A stretch of DNA of 64,000 nucleotides from Diphasiastrum complanatum (taxonomy: Eukaryota; Streptophyta; Lycopodiopsida; Lycopodiales; Lycopodiaceae). The notes below the pieces were generated by a model, which saw only the letters and a program-made list of their open reading frames with translations, was not told the origin of the DNA and searched no databases. Location of the stretch: positions 27,849,410 through 27,913,409 of the forward strand of contig CM055107.1 of the NCBI GenBank assembly GCA_029204225.1, read 5' to 3'. Numbering within the stretch: the stretch's first letter is position 1; each line of letters starts with the position of its first letter. A program made the translations under genes and the position numbers. Shown one piece after another: positions 33,941 to 45,595 of the stretch.

Positions 33941-34740
33941 ACCATCTAGTCTCCTAATCAAGGACTTGACACAAATAAAGGTTACTTCTATTGATCTGAT
34001 TGAAGATCTACGTTATCCCACTTCTTAGGGACCTGAAAAGATCAGTAATAGACTTCCTATAAATCTAAGAATGATCTCTAACAAAATCAAATCATAGAAT
34101 ACTAGAAACAATGCACTTGCTTGATTGAAGTAAACAATACTAGTAGAATTGCCCCTCTTTCTATAAAGAACATTAAAGCTTCCAAATGATCTGATCAAAA
34201 GTGAATTTCAGAAACCTAATATACTTCCAAAATCACTTGTAAAAGATCTAAATGGAACTTATGAGGATGCAACACAATCTACTATCCAATCACAAGCAAA
34301 AAATGATCAAAATTGATGAAAAATTGATCTAATTTGGTGCATAAGTCAAGCAATGGTTGGACTGAACCTAAATCACTTTAGGAGGTGTCCACTACACCTT
34401 AGAACAGCCTTAAAGAGTCCCCAAAACTCTGATCTTCCCTCTCCTTGAATGCTAGAAAGCCTCCTCTATGAAATCACCTCCAAAACTCGCTTAGAAATCA
34501 ATGCTTGGAGCAAGTAAAACTTGCTATCTTGGTAATGTGAATTGAATTCAACTTTGCCTCTGGTTTTAGACACCTAAACACCTACAAATGAAGTCACACA
34601 ACACCAATCTCCAATGTATTTGACTCACTTTGAGTTCTAGAATCAATACTAGATGCTAAGATCCAATCTACACAAGATTTAGATAAAAAATTGTGATCAA
34701 ATTGAATGAAAACCAAGGATTTAGCCCATTTCAACCTTTA

Positions 34741-34753
34741 GGCTCTGATACCA
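34741..34753 (-). promoter_or_regulatory. Primer binding site (initiator tRNA-Met), copia A2
   Basis: Element strand TGGTATCAGAGCC directly after the 5' LTR end. Confidence 0.97.
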
Positions 34754-35436
34754 TGTAAAAATTACAGCAAATAAGGATCCTAAAACACTTGAAATGATGA
34801 GGGAAACAATAGATTATGATTTCATAAGATTAACACAAGTTGAACCATCAAAATCCATCAAAAATCTATGCTTGAACCTCACTAAATGGCCCAAATCCTT
34901 GAAGAAAGTTTCACACGTGTGAAAGTATGGCCTCCCACAGTTTGAGTACTGTACACCAGACCTACATTCAATTATATAATCATTAGTAATCACAAGTACT
35001 CAAACAATTATGAACATAGAGAGCAATTGCACCATTATGAGAGAAAAATCATGAAATTGCTTGATTGATTTTGGTGAGATATCATCACCTATATATACAT
35101 GATCCATCACGGTTTTGGGCAGGTATGAGTAGCCCTAAACCTATCCCTAATGCTAATTTTGGTGGATCTTTCATCCCTACCAAGTTAGGGTTGGAATCTT
35201 GGAGATCCCTCAACAATGCAAAAATTACCAAAAAAAGCTCCTATTTTTTTCTCTCTTGTATCTAAGCATAATTTGAACTCATTCCAAAGGTTCTAACACT
35301 TAGGTCTACTTGAGAACATCCTTATGAATGGAATCCTATGCTATTTGGCACGTGTGACAAGCCACATTATGACCATCTAACTATTTACAAGTCATATGAC
35401 CAAAATTAGTCAAGCTAGAATTGTAAATTTTTAACA
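34754..35436 (-). repeat. 5' LTR of copia A2
   Basis: 683 bp, same length as the 3' LTR. TATA box near 35091-35102, CACACGTGTG at 34912-34921. Followed on the right by the AACTG duplication. Confidence 0.97.
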
Positions 35437-35441
35437 AACTG

Positions 35442-35820
35442 GATCTAGCCCCCAAGCCATGTCATGTGAAGCAAGAGGAGAAGAGAGAAACTGGTAACCT
35501 AATCCCAGTATGTCGACGGGAGACTCCCCACCTCATCATATAGAGAGTAGAGTCTTGTGCATGAAACCATGCAACCCCCATGCAGGTTAACTATAAATAG
35601 ATCACAACTCTTCATGCAGTCCTCCTGTCTATATCTGTCACACAGACATGCAATACTCCATATGTCTCAATAAAAGTGTCTGGGTCCTCTCAAGGTAATT
35701 AGTCACAAATTGGCCTTGACATAGAATTAAATCATGGCATGACCAATAATCTTGAGTACTGGAGGGCCGGTCTCCCATATTAGGACTATTCCAGGTCCTT
35801 AACTGAATATGGCCATAACA
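35442..35820 (-). repeat. Element H 5' LTR, 5' part
   Basis: Continues the LTR begun at 29213-29312, giving about 479 bp in all. On the element strand it starts TGTTATGGCC at 35820, directly after copia F-alpha protease sequence. The flank AGTAG (35821-35825) would be its target site. The 3' LTR of H is not in the window, or too decayed to see. Confidence 0.65.
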
Positions 35821-35825
35821 AGTAG

Positions 35826-37022
35826 TATCTTCCTCGAGTATTGTACACTGCTTAGATGAGAAAGTAACAGTGTAGCCCTCATCAGTTATTTTAGAGACTG
35901 ATAATAGGTTCTTTGATAACTGAGGAACATGAAGGACATTAGGAACACAAATAGATAGATCATTGTTGAAGGTGATCTTTACTGTTCCTTTGCCTTCCGC
36001 ATGTGTGGTGCTTGAATCTCCGAGGTAGATGAATTGATCTCTGTTGTAAGCTGCCTACTCGGTAAACCATTCCTTGCAAGAGGTCATGTGTTGGGTAGCG
36101 CCGCTGTCCAGGTACCAGCTATCACAGTCTTCGTTGCTATTGTTGTAAGCCATTAACAAGTGTGTATCTTGCTCTTTGAATTCCGTAGCGTTGGAGGAGT
36201 CTGGCTGTTGTTGCTATTGTTGCTTCTTTGCCTCGTTGTAGATCCGGATACGACACTCCTTGATGTCATGATTGGCTCTCTTGCAATATCTGCAGAAAGC
36301 TTCTTGAGCGATCCACCATGCTCACCTTGAGTGTGAGGCTTCTGTTGTTGCTGCTGCACTTGATTCTTGCCCTTGAAATAGTCTTTCTTCTTGGTGTATA
36401 GAGTCATGGATATGTCTTTGATGGACAGGCTGCTAGTCTTTCTCCGTATTTTTTCTTGAAGAAGATGACCAATCACCTTTTGAAGAGTGAGGTAGGGTTG
36501 TGTGGAGATCATCACCACAAAGTGTTCATACGACTTTGGAAGAGAAGAAAGCAACGTCATAACAACATCATCATCTTGAATAGAACATCCTACAACTGAT
36601 AATTGATCCAATAAAGATTTGAAACTGTTGATGTGAGAAGTGATGGCAGTAAGATCAGACATGCTAAGACTAAAGAACTTTCTTCTAAGATGTAATCTAG
36701 TGGTTACATCATGAGTCTCATAGAGATTTGATAACAAATCTAATGCATCCTTAGAGGTTTTGCATGTGGTAACATGAGATATTTGAGAGTTGGCCAGATT
36801 GAGTGTGATACATGCTAAGGCCTTCTGATCTTTGATCTTCTATGCCTTTGTTTGATCACCATCTTTTGGTTTCAGGTCAACACCTTCTACTACATCCCAA
36901 AAATCTCTATCTATCAACATCATCCAGAGTTTTAACTTCCGGATGTAGAAGTTAGAACTATTGAGCTTGTTAATGATTCTAGCCTCGTTGAATGATGAGG
37001 AAGAGCTACAAGGATGAGACAT
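35826..37022 (-). pseudogene. copia F-alpha gag and protease
   Basis: ATG at 37022 (MSHPCSSSSSFNEAR), a TAG after DQTKA at about 36840, then in the same frame a UBN2-type gag core with LYETHDVTTRLHLRRKFF and a Gln-rich stretch. A zinc knuckle CRYCKRANHDIKEC (CX2CX4HX4C) lies near 36250-36300, and protease WYLDSGATQHMTS near 36085-36125, with the catalytic Asp kept. VLHVPQLSKNLLSVSKIT follows. It ends at LEEDTT where the H LTR starts. Confidence 0.88.
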
Positions 37023-37074
37023 GATAACAATAATATAAATGGAACAAACTTAATCTCTCGGTTTATTTGAGCTA

Positions 37075-37090
37075 CACTTTTATACCAATC
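37075..37090 (-). promoter_or_regulatory. Variant primer binding site, copia F-alpha
   Basis: The element strand directly after the LTR end (CCATCA) reads GATTGGTATAAAAGTG. The TGGTAT core of the initiator-Met site is kept, but CAGAGCC is not. The same variant start, TGGTATAAGAACGG, occurs at 51436. Confidence 0.6.
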
Positions 37091-38560
37091 TGATGGAGCA
37101 AGGGAGATAGAAGAACACAAACGGAGAAGAGAGTAGGAATGTTGCGGAACAGTTCTCCCGTTACAATCAGCTGCTAGATACAAAAACAGTCTAATAGAAA
37201 GCTTATGCTAAATGTAATCACAACTTTAAGTGTTGTAATTCCCCAACAAGATCTTAAAAATTAATTCATACTCTCAAAAATAGGAGTACAGTCCACCGAA
37301 GAGATTAGAAATGGTTTGTGTGTGGTATTACTGAAAATCAGATTCAATGTAAAGTTTGGTTCTGAAAGAGCAGTATGATATCACGAGTTCCTCAGGTGTC
37401 AAAGACAGCCATCATCTAATCAAAAATTGAGGAGTCGTAGATGTCCGTGTTCTGATCGAAATGAGTAAACAAGCGCGATTAAACAGAGATAAAGTACATT
37501 CAATCACAACAAACATTCATCTACGTTATACATAAATAGAAAAGCTACTACTACTATATTACACTTAAACACAATACAAATAGCAATTACAACAAAAAAT
37601 TAACTGCGTAACTCGGAGACTCAAATAATACGTCTCATGGACGGAGAAATTAATAATATGTGCTTGGATGATCTATTTATAGATTTCATCCATGTATTAA
37701 ATACATTGAATGTTTGTCACCTAATTAGGAAAGCCATTGTACTTGGAAGTATATGGCTTTTGTGACAACTATACATGGAATATATGGTCAAAAAATTAGG
37801 ATCGTTGATGCGGACGAGGACGTCGCAAAATCTCTCACTTCGCATTTTACTTGAACCGGTTTTCTCTCACTGCGCAAATTTTGGAAAGTGACTGGGAACG
37901 TTCCTCGTTCAAAACAAACAACCTTCGGCATTTTCTCTCTTTTAGGATTTTTGCGAAAAAGCCGAAGGTGCCCTTAAAAAGTGAAGGTGCCCTAAAAAAG
38001 ACGAAGATGTCTTTAACAGTTCAACTCTCTCGCACTTTTAGAAAAAATGCATAAAAAACCGAAGGTGCCCTAAAAAAGTTGGCGAAGGTGTCTTTAACAG
38101 TTTAACCCTTAAAAATAGAGGACCTTCTAGAATTTTGTCTCTCTTCGCATTTTTTGAAAAAATGCGAAAAAGACGAAGGTGTTGAAAAAAGTTAAACTGT
38201 TAACTGTGAACAAGTTGATTTCTTAAAAAATAATTGAACGGAAGAAGTCGAAGGTAAGTATTGCAGTTTTTAAGAAAGTGCAAAAAATGTGAAATGTGCG
38301 ACACTTAGTGTATTTCTGTAGACTGCTCAAAAAGTAATGTAAATCTGCAATTTGTTCTAAATGCAAGTTTGTGGAAGTCCTTGAAGATGCCCAAGTCTTC
38401 AATGACTTCAAGTTCTTAAATTTAACATCCGAACTTGAAATTATGATGAGATTGGTTGTTTGCTGGAGATCAGCCAGAAGTCCGTTGTAGACGTCCTTCA
38501 AATAAATTGGCTGTCTAAGCTATGATTCCAAGGAGGTAGTTGTGGTCTTAATTTCCAACA
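37091..38560 (-). repeat. 5' LTR of copia F-alpha (1470 bp)
   Basis: Element strand starts TGTTGGAAATTAAG at 38560 and ends CCATCA at 37091. It carries a TATA box CTATAAATAG (about 37673-37682) and, upstream of it, a repeat array of CACCTTCGGCTTTTTCGC-like units (about 37940-38190). Confidence 0.9.
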
Positions 38561-39143
38561 GGTATCTACCTTTTACTCTTTTTGTTAATTTTTTTTCCAA
38601 ACACAATGTTCGACAAACGAAAACAATGTTTATTTGTAAGGACTTGAGTGATGAAATGCTCGTCGAGTTGTTGGATGATGGTTGGGATACGAAACAAAAT
38701 GAGCAAGTTGAGTGCAGAGTATGTAAGCCATCAATAACATTCAGATATCACATCAAAAAACAAATGCTCACTTTGCTGATGTATTATAGAAGATGGATAA
38801 AATACAAAAATGAGTGGAAGCCACTAGATCAATATTTTGCAATAAACCATCAAGAGCAACTTCAAGTAACAATGAAAAGAAATGACAACATTCTTGCTAC
38901 GATTGAGATTGAGGAAGATTGGAGTGTCAATCACATTCGATTAGAACTAGACATGTTGCATTTTGATCTTCCTCAGTACTATCAATTTCGATGGAATGGT
39001 GTTAAGATACGTTATGCCATATGAAAATTTTTATTTTATTTTATGTCCTAGTAATTCAGTTTTACAAGATAAATGAACTTAAACAATTTCTCATGTGCAG
39101 GTTCAAGGCATGTAGAGCATATAAAATAAAAAAACATAGGAAC
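38561..39143 (+). pseudogene. Second copy of the unknown two-exon gene, caught between two copia LTRs
   Basis: The open frame 38542-39024 includes LTR bases at its start. The gene-like part begins with LSDEMLVELLDDGWD and shares VECRVCKPSITFRYHIKK, YYRRW, EWKPLD and FRWNG with 1484-2024. A possible intron (about 39007-39100, ending TTTCTCATGTGCAG) lies where the other copy has its 89-bp intron, but the expected GT donor reads AT here, and the frame simply runs on for a few codons to TGA. The left flank is the start of the F-alpha LTR and the right flank the end of the F-beta LTR, so only 583 bp of this DNA remain. Function unknown. Conservation in two diverged copies suggests past coding selection. 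Confidence 0.6.
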
Positions 39144-40518
39144 TGATGGGACAAGGAAGATAGGAAGAACGGGAACGGAGAAGAGAACATGAATATTACA
39201 GAACAACTCTCTCGTTCTAATCGGTTGCTAGATGCAAAAACAGTCTAATAGACAGCTTATGCTAAAGATAATCACAACCTTATGCGTTCTGATTGCTCAA
39301 CAGGATCTTAAATATTAATTCATATTTTAAAAACAAGAGTACAGTCCACCGAAGAGATTGGAGATGGTTTGTATGTGGTACTACTGAAATCAGATTCAAT
39401 GTGAAATATAGTTCTGAAATAAATGGAAGAGCAGTATGATATCGCGAGTTAGGCGTCAAAGACAGCCATCGTCTGATAAAAAACGGAGGAGTCACAGATG
39501 TCCGTGTTCTGATCAAAGTGAGTATACAAGCGCGATCAAACAGCAATGAGAGTGCATTCAATCACAACAAGCATTCATCTACGTTGTACACAGATAAAAA
39601 TGTGCTGCTACTATATTACACTGAAGCACAATACAAAATAGCAATTACAACCAAAAATTGACGGCATAATTAGGAGGCTCAAATAATGTGTCTCATGGAC
39701 GGAGCAACTCGTAATCTGTGCTTGGATGATCTATTTATAGATTTCATCCATGTATTACCTACAATAAATGATTGTCACCTAATTAGGTAAGCCGCTTGTA
39801 CTTGAAAGTATATGGCTTCTGTGACAACTGCACATAGTGTATACTGTCAACCCATAGGAAATATTGACGTGGACGAGGGCGTTGCAAATTCTCTCACTTT
39901 GCTTTATAAGAGAAATGGCTTTCTCTTACTTCGCAAATTTGAGAAGTAGTTGGGAACGTTCCTCGTTCAAAGTAGATGTCCTTCGGCATTTTTTCTCTCT
40001 TCGAAATTTTGCGAAAAAGACAAAGGTACCCTTAAAAAAGCGAATGTGTCTTTAAAACAGTTCAACGTGAAAATGGATGACCTTCATAAATTTTCTCTCT
40101 TCGCAAACTTTTCGTGAACAAAGTTGAAGGTGTTTAAAAAATTATTTGAACTTTTGAATCGCGATAGCGAACAAGTCGAGGGTATTTAAAATAGTTGAAC
40201 TGTCGCAAAACTTTCGCGAACATTTTGTGAAGCTCTCTCGAAACTGTCTCGAACATAGTCCATTTCTGCAGAATGTCTCAAAAACAATGCCAAAATCTAC
40301 AGACTTGTTCTAAATGCAAGTTTTGTGAAAGTACTTGAAGATGGCCAAGTCTTCAATAACTTCGAGTTATTAAACTTAACATCTAAACTTAAAATTATAA
40401 TGCGATTGGTTACCCTTTGCTGGTGATCAGCCGGAAGTCCGTTTCAGACGTTCTTTAAGTGATTGGCTATCTAAGTTATCATTCACCAAAGAGGCAACTG
40501 TGGGCTTAATTTCCAACA
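39144..40518 (-). repeat. 3' LTR of copia F-beta (1375 bp)
   Basis: Homologous throughout to 37091-38560. Starts TGTTGGAAATTAAG (40518), ends CCATCA (39144), TATA box near 39731-39740. The CACCTTCGGC-type array is shorter and more decayed than in F-alpha. Preceded by the polypurine tract AATGGGGAA. Confidence 0.9.
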
Positions 40519-40530
40519 TTCCCCATTAAG
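40519..40530 (-). promoter_or_regulatory. Polypurine tract of copia F-beta
   Basis: Element strand CTTAATGGGGAA abuts the 3' LTR start. Confidence 0.75.
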
Positions 40531-40539
40531 GTCATGGTT

Positions 40540-41859
40540 GGTGCCTTGGTATCTTCGTCAGGTTCAACATGCTGAAGAACTTCTGGTGCTTGATCTTGGA
40601 AAGCGCTTTGGTGAAGATGTCTGTGACCATTTTTGTTGTGGAACAGTATTGAAGGATCACTTGCCCTGAGAAACTTTTCTTCCGAAAGAAATGATACTGG
40701 ATTTCTATGTGCCTGGATTTGCATGAAATCTAGGATTCAGTGACAATGAAATACAGCTCAAGTTGTCACACAAAATGGTTGTAGCATTAAATTGAGTGTG
40801 ATGTAAGTCGTGAAGTAACAACCTGATTCATACAGCTTCTTTTGAAGCTTGGCATGTTGTGATGTACTCTGCCTCTGTCAAAGAAAGCGCAACTGATTTC
40901 TGCTTCCTTGAGTTCCACGAAATCGGTCGCCCTGCCAGATAGAAACAAAACCTGGAGGTAGATTTTCTAGTAGAGACAATTTCTCCCAAATTTGAGTCGG
41001 AATAGCCTCGCAGGACGAGTGGGTTGATAGCATTTCCATCATCACATAAGATGTGATCTAAACTTCTCTGAATATATCTCATCACTCTCTTTAACGCTTT
41101 CCAATGAGAGATCCTAGGATTAGACATGAATTGACTTAGTGTGCTAACAGTGTATGCTAAATTTGGTCTAGTACACAGCATTGCATACATTAAAGATCCT
41201 ATTAGTGAATGATAAAAGTACTTCGCTATGTCTAGTACTTCACTATCAAAATCAACACAAGTAGGTTTAGTCAATACTATACTTGGATCCATTGGAGTAT
41301 CAATGGGTTTGCAATCAGACATATGAAATTTTTCTAAAATGCCTCTTAGATATGTCTGCTGGCTAAGATAGATTTTCTTCTGAGGCCTATTTCTAGTAAT
41401 GTGAATGCCTAGCAAAGAATGGACAGCTCCTAAATCAGTCATGTCAAATTCCTTTGACAGATCACTCTTAGTAGTGTGTAGTAGAGAAGTGTCATTAGAC
41501 AGAATAAATGCATCATCTACGTAAAGAGCTATGTGAACTGAACTGGTGCCTATATGCTTTGAATAAATATTACAATCAGCTAAATTGTTTGCAAATCTCA
41601 ATTGAATGAGATAAGAGTTGATTCTATCGAACCATGCTCTTGCGTCTTGTTTCAGATCGTAGATTGCTTTGTGTAGCTTGCACACTTTGTGCTCATTGCA
41701 CACTGTGCTCTTGGCCTTTGACTTCAAATCCTTCCGGTTGGAAGATGTACAGCTCATCTTCGACATTGTCGCTGTGAAATGTTGTCTTGACATCCGTTTG
41801 GCACATTTCGAGGTCTTTCGTGGCTGCTAACGCAATCAGAGTCTGGATTGACTGCATCT
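40540..41859 (-). pseudogene. copia F-beta RT C-terminal part and RNase H
   Basis: Continues from the CACTA insertion with KMQSIQTLIALAA and CQTDVKTTFH, where the catalytic QMDVKTAFL-type motif is altered, then FQPEGFEVKG. A frameshift (about 41700) leads to the long frame with KLHKAIYDLKQ, LYVDDAFILSND (YVDD intact), LGIHITRN and GYSDSNLGEIVSTRKSTS. RNase H continues past a stop at about 40828 into a decayed C terminus. Confidence 0.87.
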
Positions 41860-41862
41860 TGA

Positions 41863-44354
41863 CACTACAAGAACTGCCGCGATTTTCGATGTGAAATCGC
41901 ATTTTAATTTTTTTTTGAATCGACATGGGCGTCGGAAAATGCGTTGCTATAGGGTCGTCGAAATCCGTCGCATTTAAAATCCGTCTGAATCCGAATCCAA
42001 GCCCAAAACCGACAACCAACAACCGGCCGACAAAAACATTTTTTGGAGAACATGCCACGTGGACGTCAAAATCCGACGTCCACGTGGCCAGGCGGTCGTA
42101 ATCCGACGTCCACGTGGAAAAAAAAAAACTTGAAAAAAAAATTCATTTTTTTTTTCTTGCCACGTCGATGTCGGATTCCAACGTCCATGTGGCCGAGCCA
42201 TCGGAATCCGACGTCCACATGGCAAAAAAAAAACTGTGAAAAAAAAATTCAATTTTTTTCTACACATGGCCATCGGATTTCGACAAAAAAAAAAATTCCA
42301 TTTTTTTGGTTTTGTCACATGGTCGTCAGAATCCGACACCTTTGTTTTTTTCTTTCGAAATCTGATGGATTTTAAATGTGTCAGGATTTCGAAACTGTAA
42401 AAAATAGAAAAAAAACTAAAATCATGATACGAATTCTAACTTCTGTGTGGAGATTATGACAAGAACTACAAATATACTATGTATGGAATATAGTACTACA
42501 TAGCAATTTTAATTCTTACAATCGTTTCAAATATGCAGAATGAATATTTAGATGAACTATGATTCACAATATTAATCAAGTCACTAATACACTACGAAAC
42601 CATTCGTTAACTGGTATGGAAACTAGCATAATTGCAACCAAACATACTCCAATCGACAGGAATTCGAAGTGCATATGAAAAATAAATGATTACGGAAAAT
42701 GACATAGATGAAACGAACTGAAAATAGATAAAGCCATATTTTTTTCTGAGTGCATATGCATGTAGCCGGAAAGCGAAGAAGTGCTAGTCATGAATGTTTT
42801 GATTGATTTTACTATGTGTGTCACTTTGCTTTTGTCCTTTGCTAGGACAAAACTGCTCTCAACTAGAACAGCCATGAGGACTCCCATTGACAATAAATCA
42901 GTGAGTTCTCAATGGTCATTGATAGATCAGCTTTAGACAACAGTTGCAAGCTCCTTTTTCATGCTCGTGAAGGCTCAGTTACCTGAGTCTCTGATCTGAC
43001 AACTAGCTTAGTGATGTCTTTCCTTCATATCTAATACTCATAGGCATAGTGAATACTCATAGGCTTGCACAGTAGTAGCAGCGATGGTCAGATGTATTAT
43101 AGAGGTGGCGATGTTAATAATCACATCTCTCAACTCTCTTTTGGAAATCAAGAATAATCCTTCAGTATTTTGGAAGTCAACGTTCAATTTATCAACGGCT
43201 ATATGTGATTGAATGGTTAGATGGCCCACTCATCTAGCAATGATGGTAGGCCAGCTCTCCAAATATCTTGCAAGGAAAACTAGGTTCGAACTCACAGAGC
43301 AGAAATAATTAAGCACCCCATAGCCAAGATATCTCAAGCTTCCAACGGAGATAGTGAGTCAATGGCACTCTTCAAAGTTCATTTTGATCTCTGATTTTCA
43401 ACAGAAATGCCATCATACCTAGCACGTTTCACTAGCTTTCTCTAGCTGATATCTCATTTTACATGTATCAGACAACGATGGATTACCCTTTATGGCTCGA
43501 TAGGGAATAGCAACAAGATAGCCATACTGGATCAATCAGTGAGAAAAAGTGGTAGCTCTACATCTTTGATGGTGGAGCTGGTTATGATCTTCATTCAAAC
43601 CTCAAGAGCTCTCAGTCTCACACTAATCTCACAAAGAACATAACATTAAAATTAAACCCTAAAATTTATAAAGAACATAATATTAAATCAAACTTTTTTA
43701 TCTATATTTTTCTTGCTCTCTATGTCTCTCACACACATCCTTCTCCTTCTCTCTCATTCGCTCATGGTCATAAATCACTAAGACACATATTTGTGTTTAA
43801 CTACACAAAATATACAATACAAGGAAGATAGTGTACAAGAAAAAGTTACAAAGAAAGAAATCTTAGTTGCACATAACAAAACAAAAGAATCGTACTTGGA
43901 ATGAGACAAATGGAATTGATAGAGTTGAGAAGAAGCGCCAAAAGCCGATCTCCAACGATCTCCTGCAAGAAAAAAAAATAAGAAAATCCTAAAAAAATGA
44001 CGTGGGTTTGAGAATTCGGTCACGGACATCGGATTCTGACATTTGTATTATCCGTCGAAATCCGACGTCTGCTTTATGTTTTTTTTTTAATGCACGGACA
44101 AGTGACGTCATCCATTTAAAAAGTTGCATTATTTGAAATGGGATGTCAGATTCTGAAATTTTTATTCGCCGTCGAAATCCGACATCCGTAAAAAAAGAAA
44201 AAAAATTGGCAAAAAAATTTTATTTTCCCGGCAAATTTTTTTTTTGTGTTGGATTCCGGCATATTATTATGTCGGATTCCGACGGATTATGAAATTTTTT
44301 TGAATTCGTCGTCAGAACCTTGTGTCGGAAATCGCACATTTTGTTGTTGTGTGA
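41863..44354. mobile_element. CACTA-type DNA transposon, non-autonomous, about 2.5 kb
   Basis: The left end is CACTACAAGAACTGCCGCG, the classic CACTA/EnSpm terminus. The right end on the other strand reads CACACAACAACAAAATG, a decayed partner, and both continue into CGATTTYCGA. The 3-bp duplication TGA (41860-41862 and 44355-44357) flanks it, and removing one copy restores the copia frame GLVKMQ. Subterminal regions carry many copies of TCGGAATCCGACGTCCACGTGG-like units (41920-42330 and about 44010-44310), the kind of repeats bound by CACTA transposases. The middle is AT-rich without a transposase gene. Confidence 0.9.
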
Positions 44355-44357
44355 TGA

Positions 44358-45595
44358 CAAGACCGAAAAAATCTTGATAATCCACTCTTTGGACTTGAGT
44401 GAATCCTTAAGCCACCAACCGTGCTTTCCATTTGGCAATGGAACCATCAGAATTGATCTTCTTCTTGAAGATCCACTTTTTGTCGATAGCTCTCTTGTGA
44501 GTGAGGAAGTCGACCAGTGTCCAGGTCTGATTCGTCAAAAGTGAGTTGTACTCGCTTTCCATAGCTTCTTGTCACTTCATAGCATCCTTGGAGTTAATTG
44601 CTTCGGCTAGGCTTTTTGGTTCTTCTAATGAAATCCAGAATGATTGAGGTGCATACCTCTCAGGAACAGTCTGAGTCCGTGAGGACCTATGGACGTTTGG
44701 TTGACCAGAATGCGATGATGCTTCTTCTTGAATTTTTTCACATCTGTTCAAGCTAGGTTGGTCTAGTCTGATGATAGGTATTGTCGACTGCTCGGCTTCT
44801 GTAGCTGTAGCTGCAGGTTTTGTAGAAGGAACATCAACATTGAAAGAATCCATGCTACGTAAAATAGGATGAAATGACATGGCATCATTTATCGATGGTT
44901 GTTTGAAATCATAGTATGTATCTTCTTGAAATATTACATCCCTAGAGACAAATATTACATTGTTGGATGGATCATAAACTTTATAAGCTTTATGTTTATC
45001 AGGATAGCCAATGAAAATACATGTATTTGTCCCATGATCCAGCTTCTTCCTAAGCTGTTTAGGATTTTGAACAAAACATATATAACCGTAGATTTTTAAA
45101 TGGCTGACACTAGGCTTGTGCCCATGCCAAACTTCATGAGGAGTTTTGTTGTTGACGGCTTTGGTGCTAGAGCTGTTCTGCACGTAACAGGCTGTGGCAG
45201 TAGCTTCTGTCCAGAACTTCGCAGGTAGGTGTACTTAATATAACATTGATCTGGCTGAGTTGTGAAGAGTTCGGTTCTTCCTTTCTACAATCCCGTTCTG
45301 TTGAGGTGAATAGGAAGTGATGAACTGTCTTCTAATACCATGTTCAGCCATGTAGTCGGGCATCTCGTTAGAGATGTATTTGTGCTTAATGAACATGATT
45401 GTGAACCATCTAGAATAATCATCTATGAACGTGATAAAATAGATTGCATCTCCTAAGGACGGAGTTGGCATTGGACCACAAAGATCGCTATGTACAAGAT
45501 CCAATACATGCTTTGTTTTGATGGAATGTGATTTTGAAAACTTGCTTCTAGAGTGCTTCCCATAGATGCATGATTCACAAAAGAGATTTCCTATT
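44358..45595 (-). pseudogene. copia F-beta integrase and RT N-terminal part
   Basis: DLVHSDLCGPM (first catalytic Asp), FITFIDDYSRW, YSPQQNGIVERKNRT (45235-45504), then after a frameshift KTPHEVWHGHKPSVSHL, FVQNPKQLRKKL and VSRDVIFQED (44572-45183), a linker with SSRTQTVPERY, and the RT start up to DYQDFFGLV before the CACTA insertion. The stretch with the RSDNGGEF-type second catalytic motif is deleted between YISN and EMPDY. Confidence 0.85.

Larger units (their letters stand above)
29313..35436 (-). mobile_element. Ty1/copia element A2, near complete
   Basis: 6124 bp with 683-bp LTRs at both ends, 5-bp target-site duplication AACTG (29308-29312 and 35437-35441), exact primer site and polypurine tract. 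All domains are present in order gag, protease, integrase, RT, RNase H. The LTRs differ at only a few percent of the positions I compared, mostly transitions, so it is young, yet gag-pol carries several stops and frameshifts and is not functional as it stands. It lies inside the LTR of element H. Confidence 0.97.
35821..38560 (-). mobile_element. Ty1/copia element F-alpha: 5' LTR, gag and protease
   Basis: The 5' LTR (37091-38560), a variant primer site, gag and the start of protease are present. The rest is cut off at 35821, where element H is inserted. Its LTR is homologous to that of F-beta (39144-40518). Confidence 0.88.
40519..45595 (-). mobile_element. Ty1/copia element F-beta body: integrase, RT, RNase H
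   Basis: The 3' half of an F-family element. It begins in the pre-integrase region (CESCIYGKHSRSKF, about 45590) and reaches the 3' LTR at 40518. The RT is split by a CACTA transposon (41863-44354). Gag, protease and 5' LTR are missing on the right. Confidence 0.9.

Noticed and set aside
39007-39100. U12-type AT-AC intron in the second unknown-gene copy
   Set aside because: Starts ATACGT and ends GCAG; lacks the ATATCCTT donor. A mutated GT donor is simpler.
37091-40518. LTR - gene - LTR read as a retroelement carrying host cargo
   Set aside because: The left LTR has a primer site on its far side and the right LTR a polypurine tract on its far side, so they belong to two elements pointing the same way.
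42043-42375. Overlapping frames rich in RGR and PTSTW repeats
   Set aside because: They are translations of the CACTA subterminal repeats on both strands, not genes.
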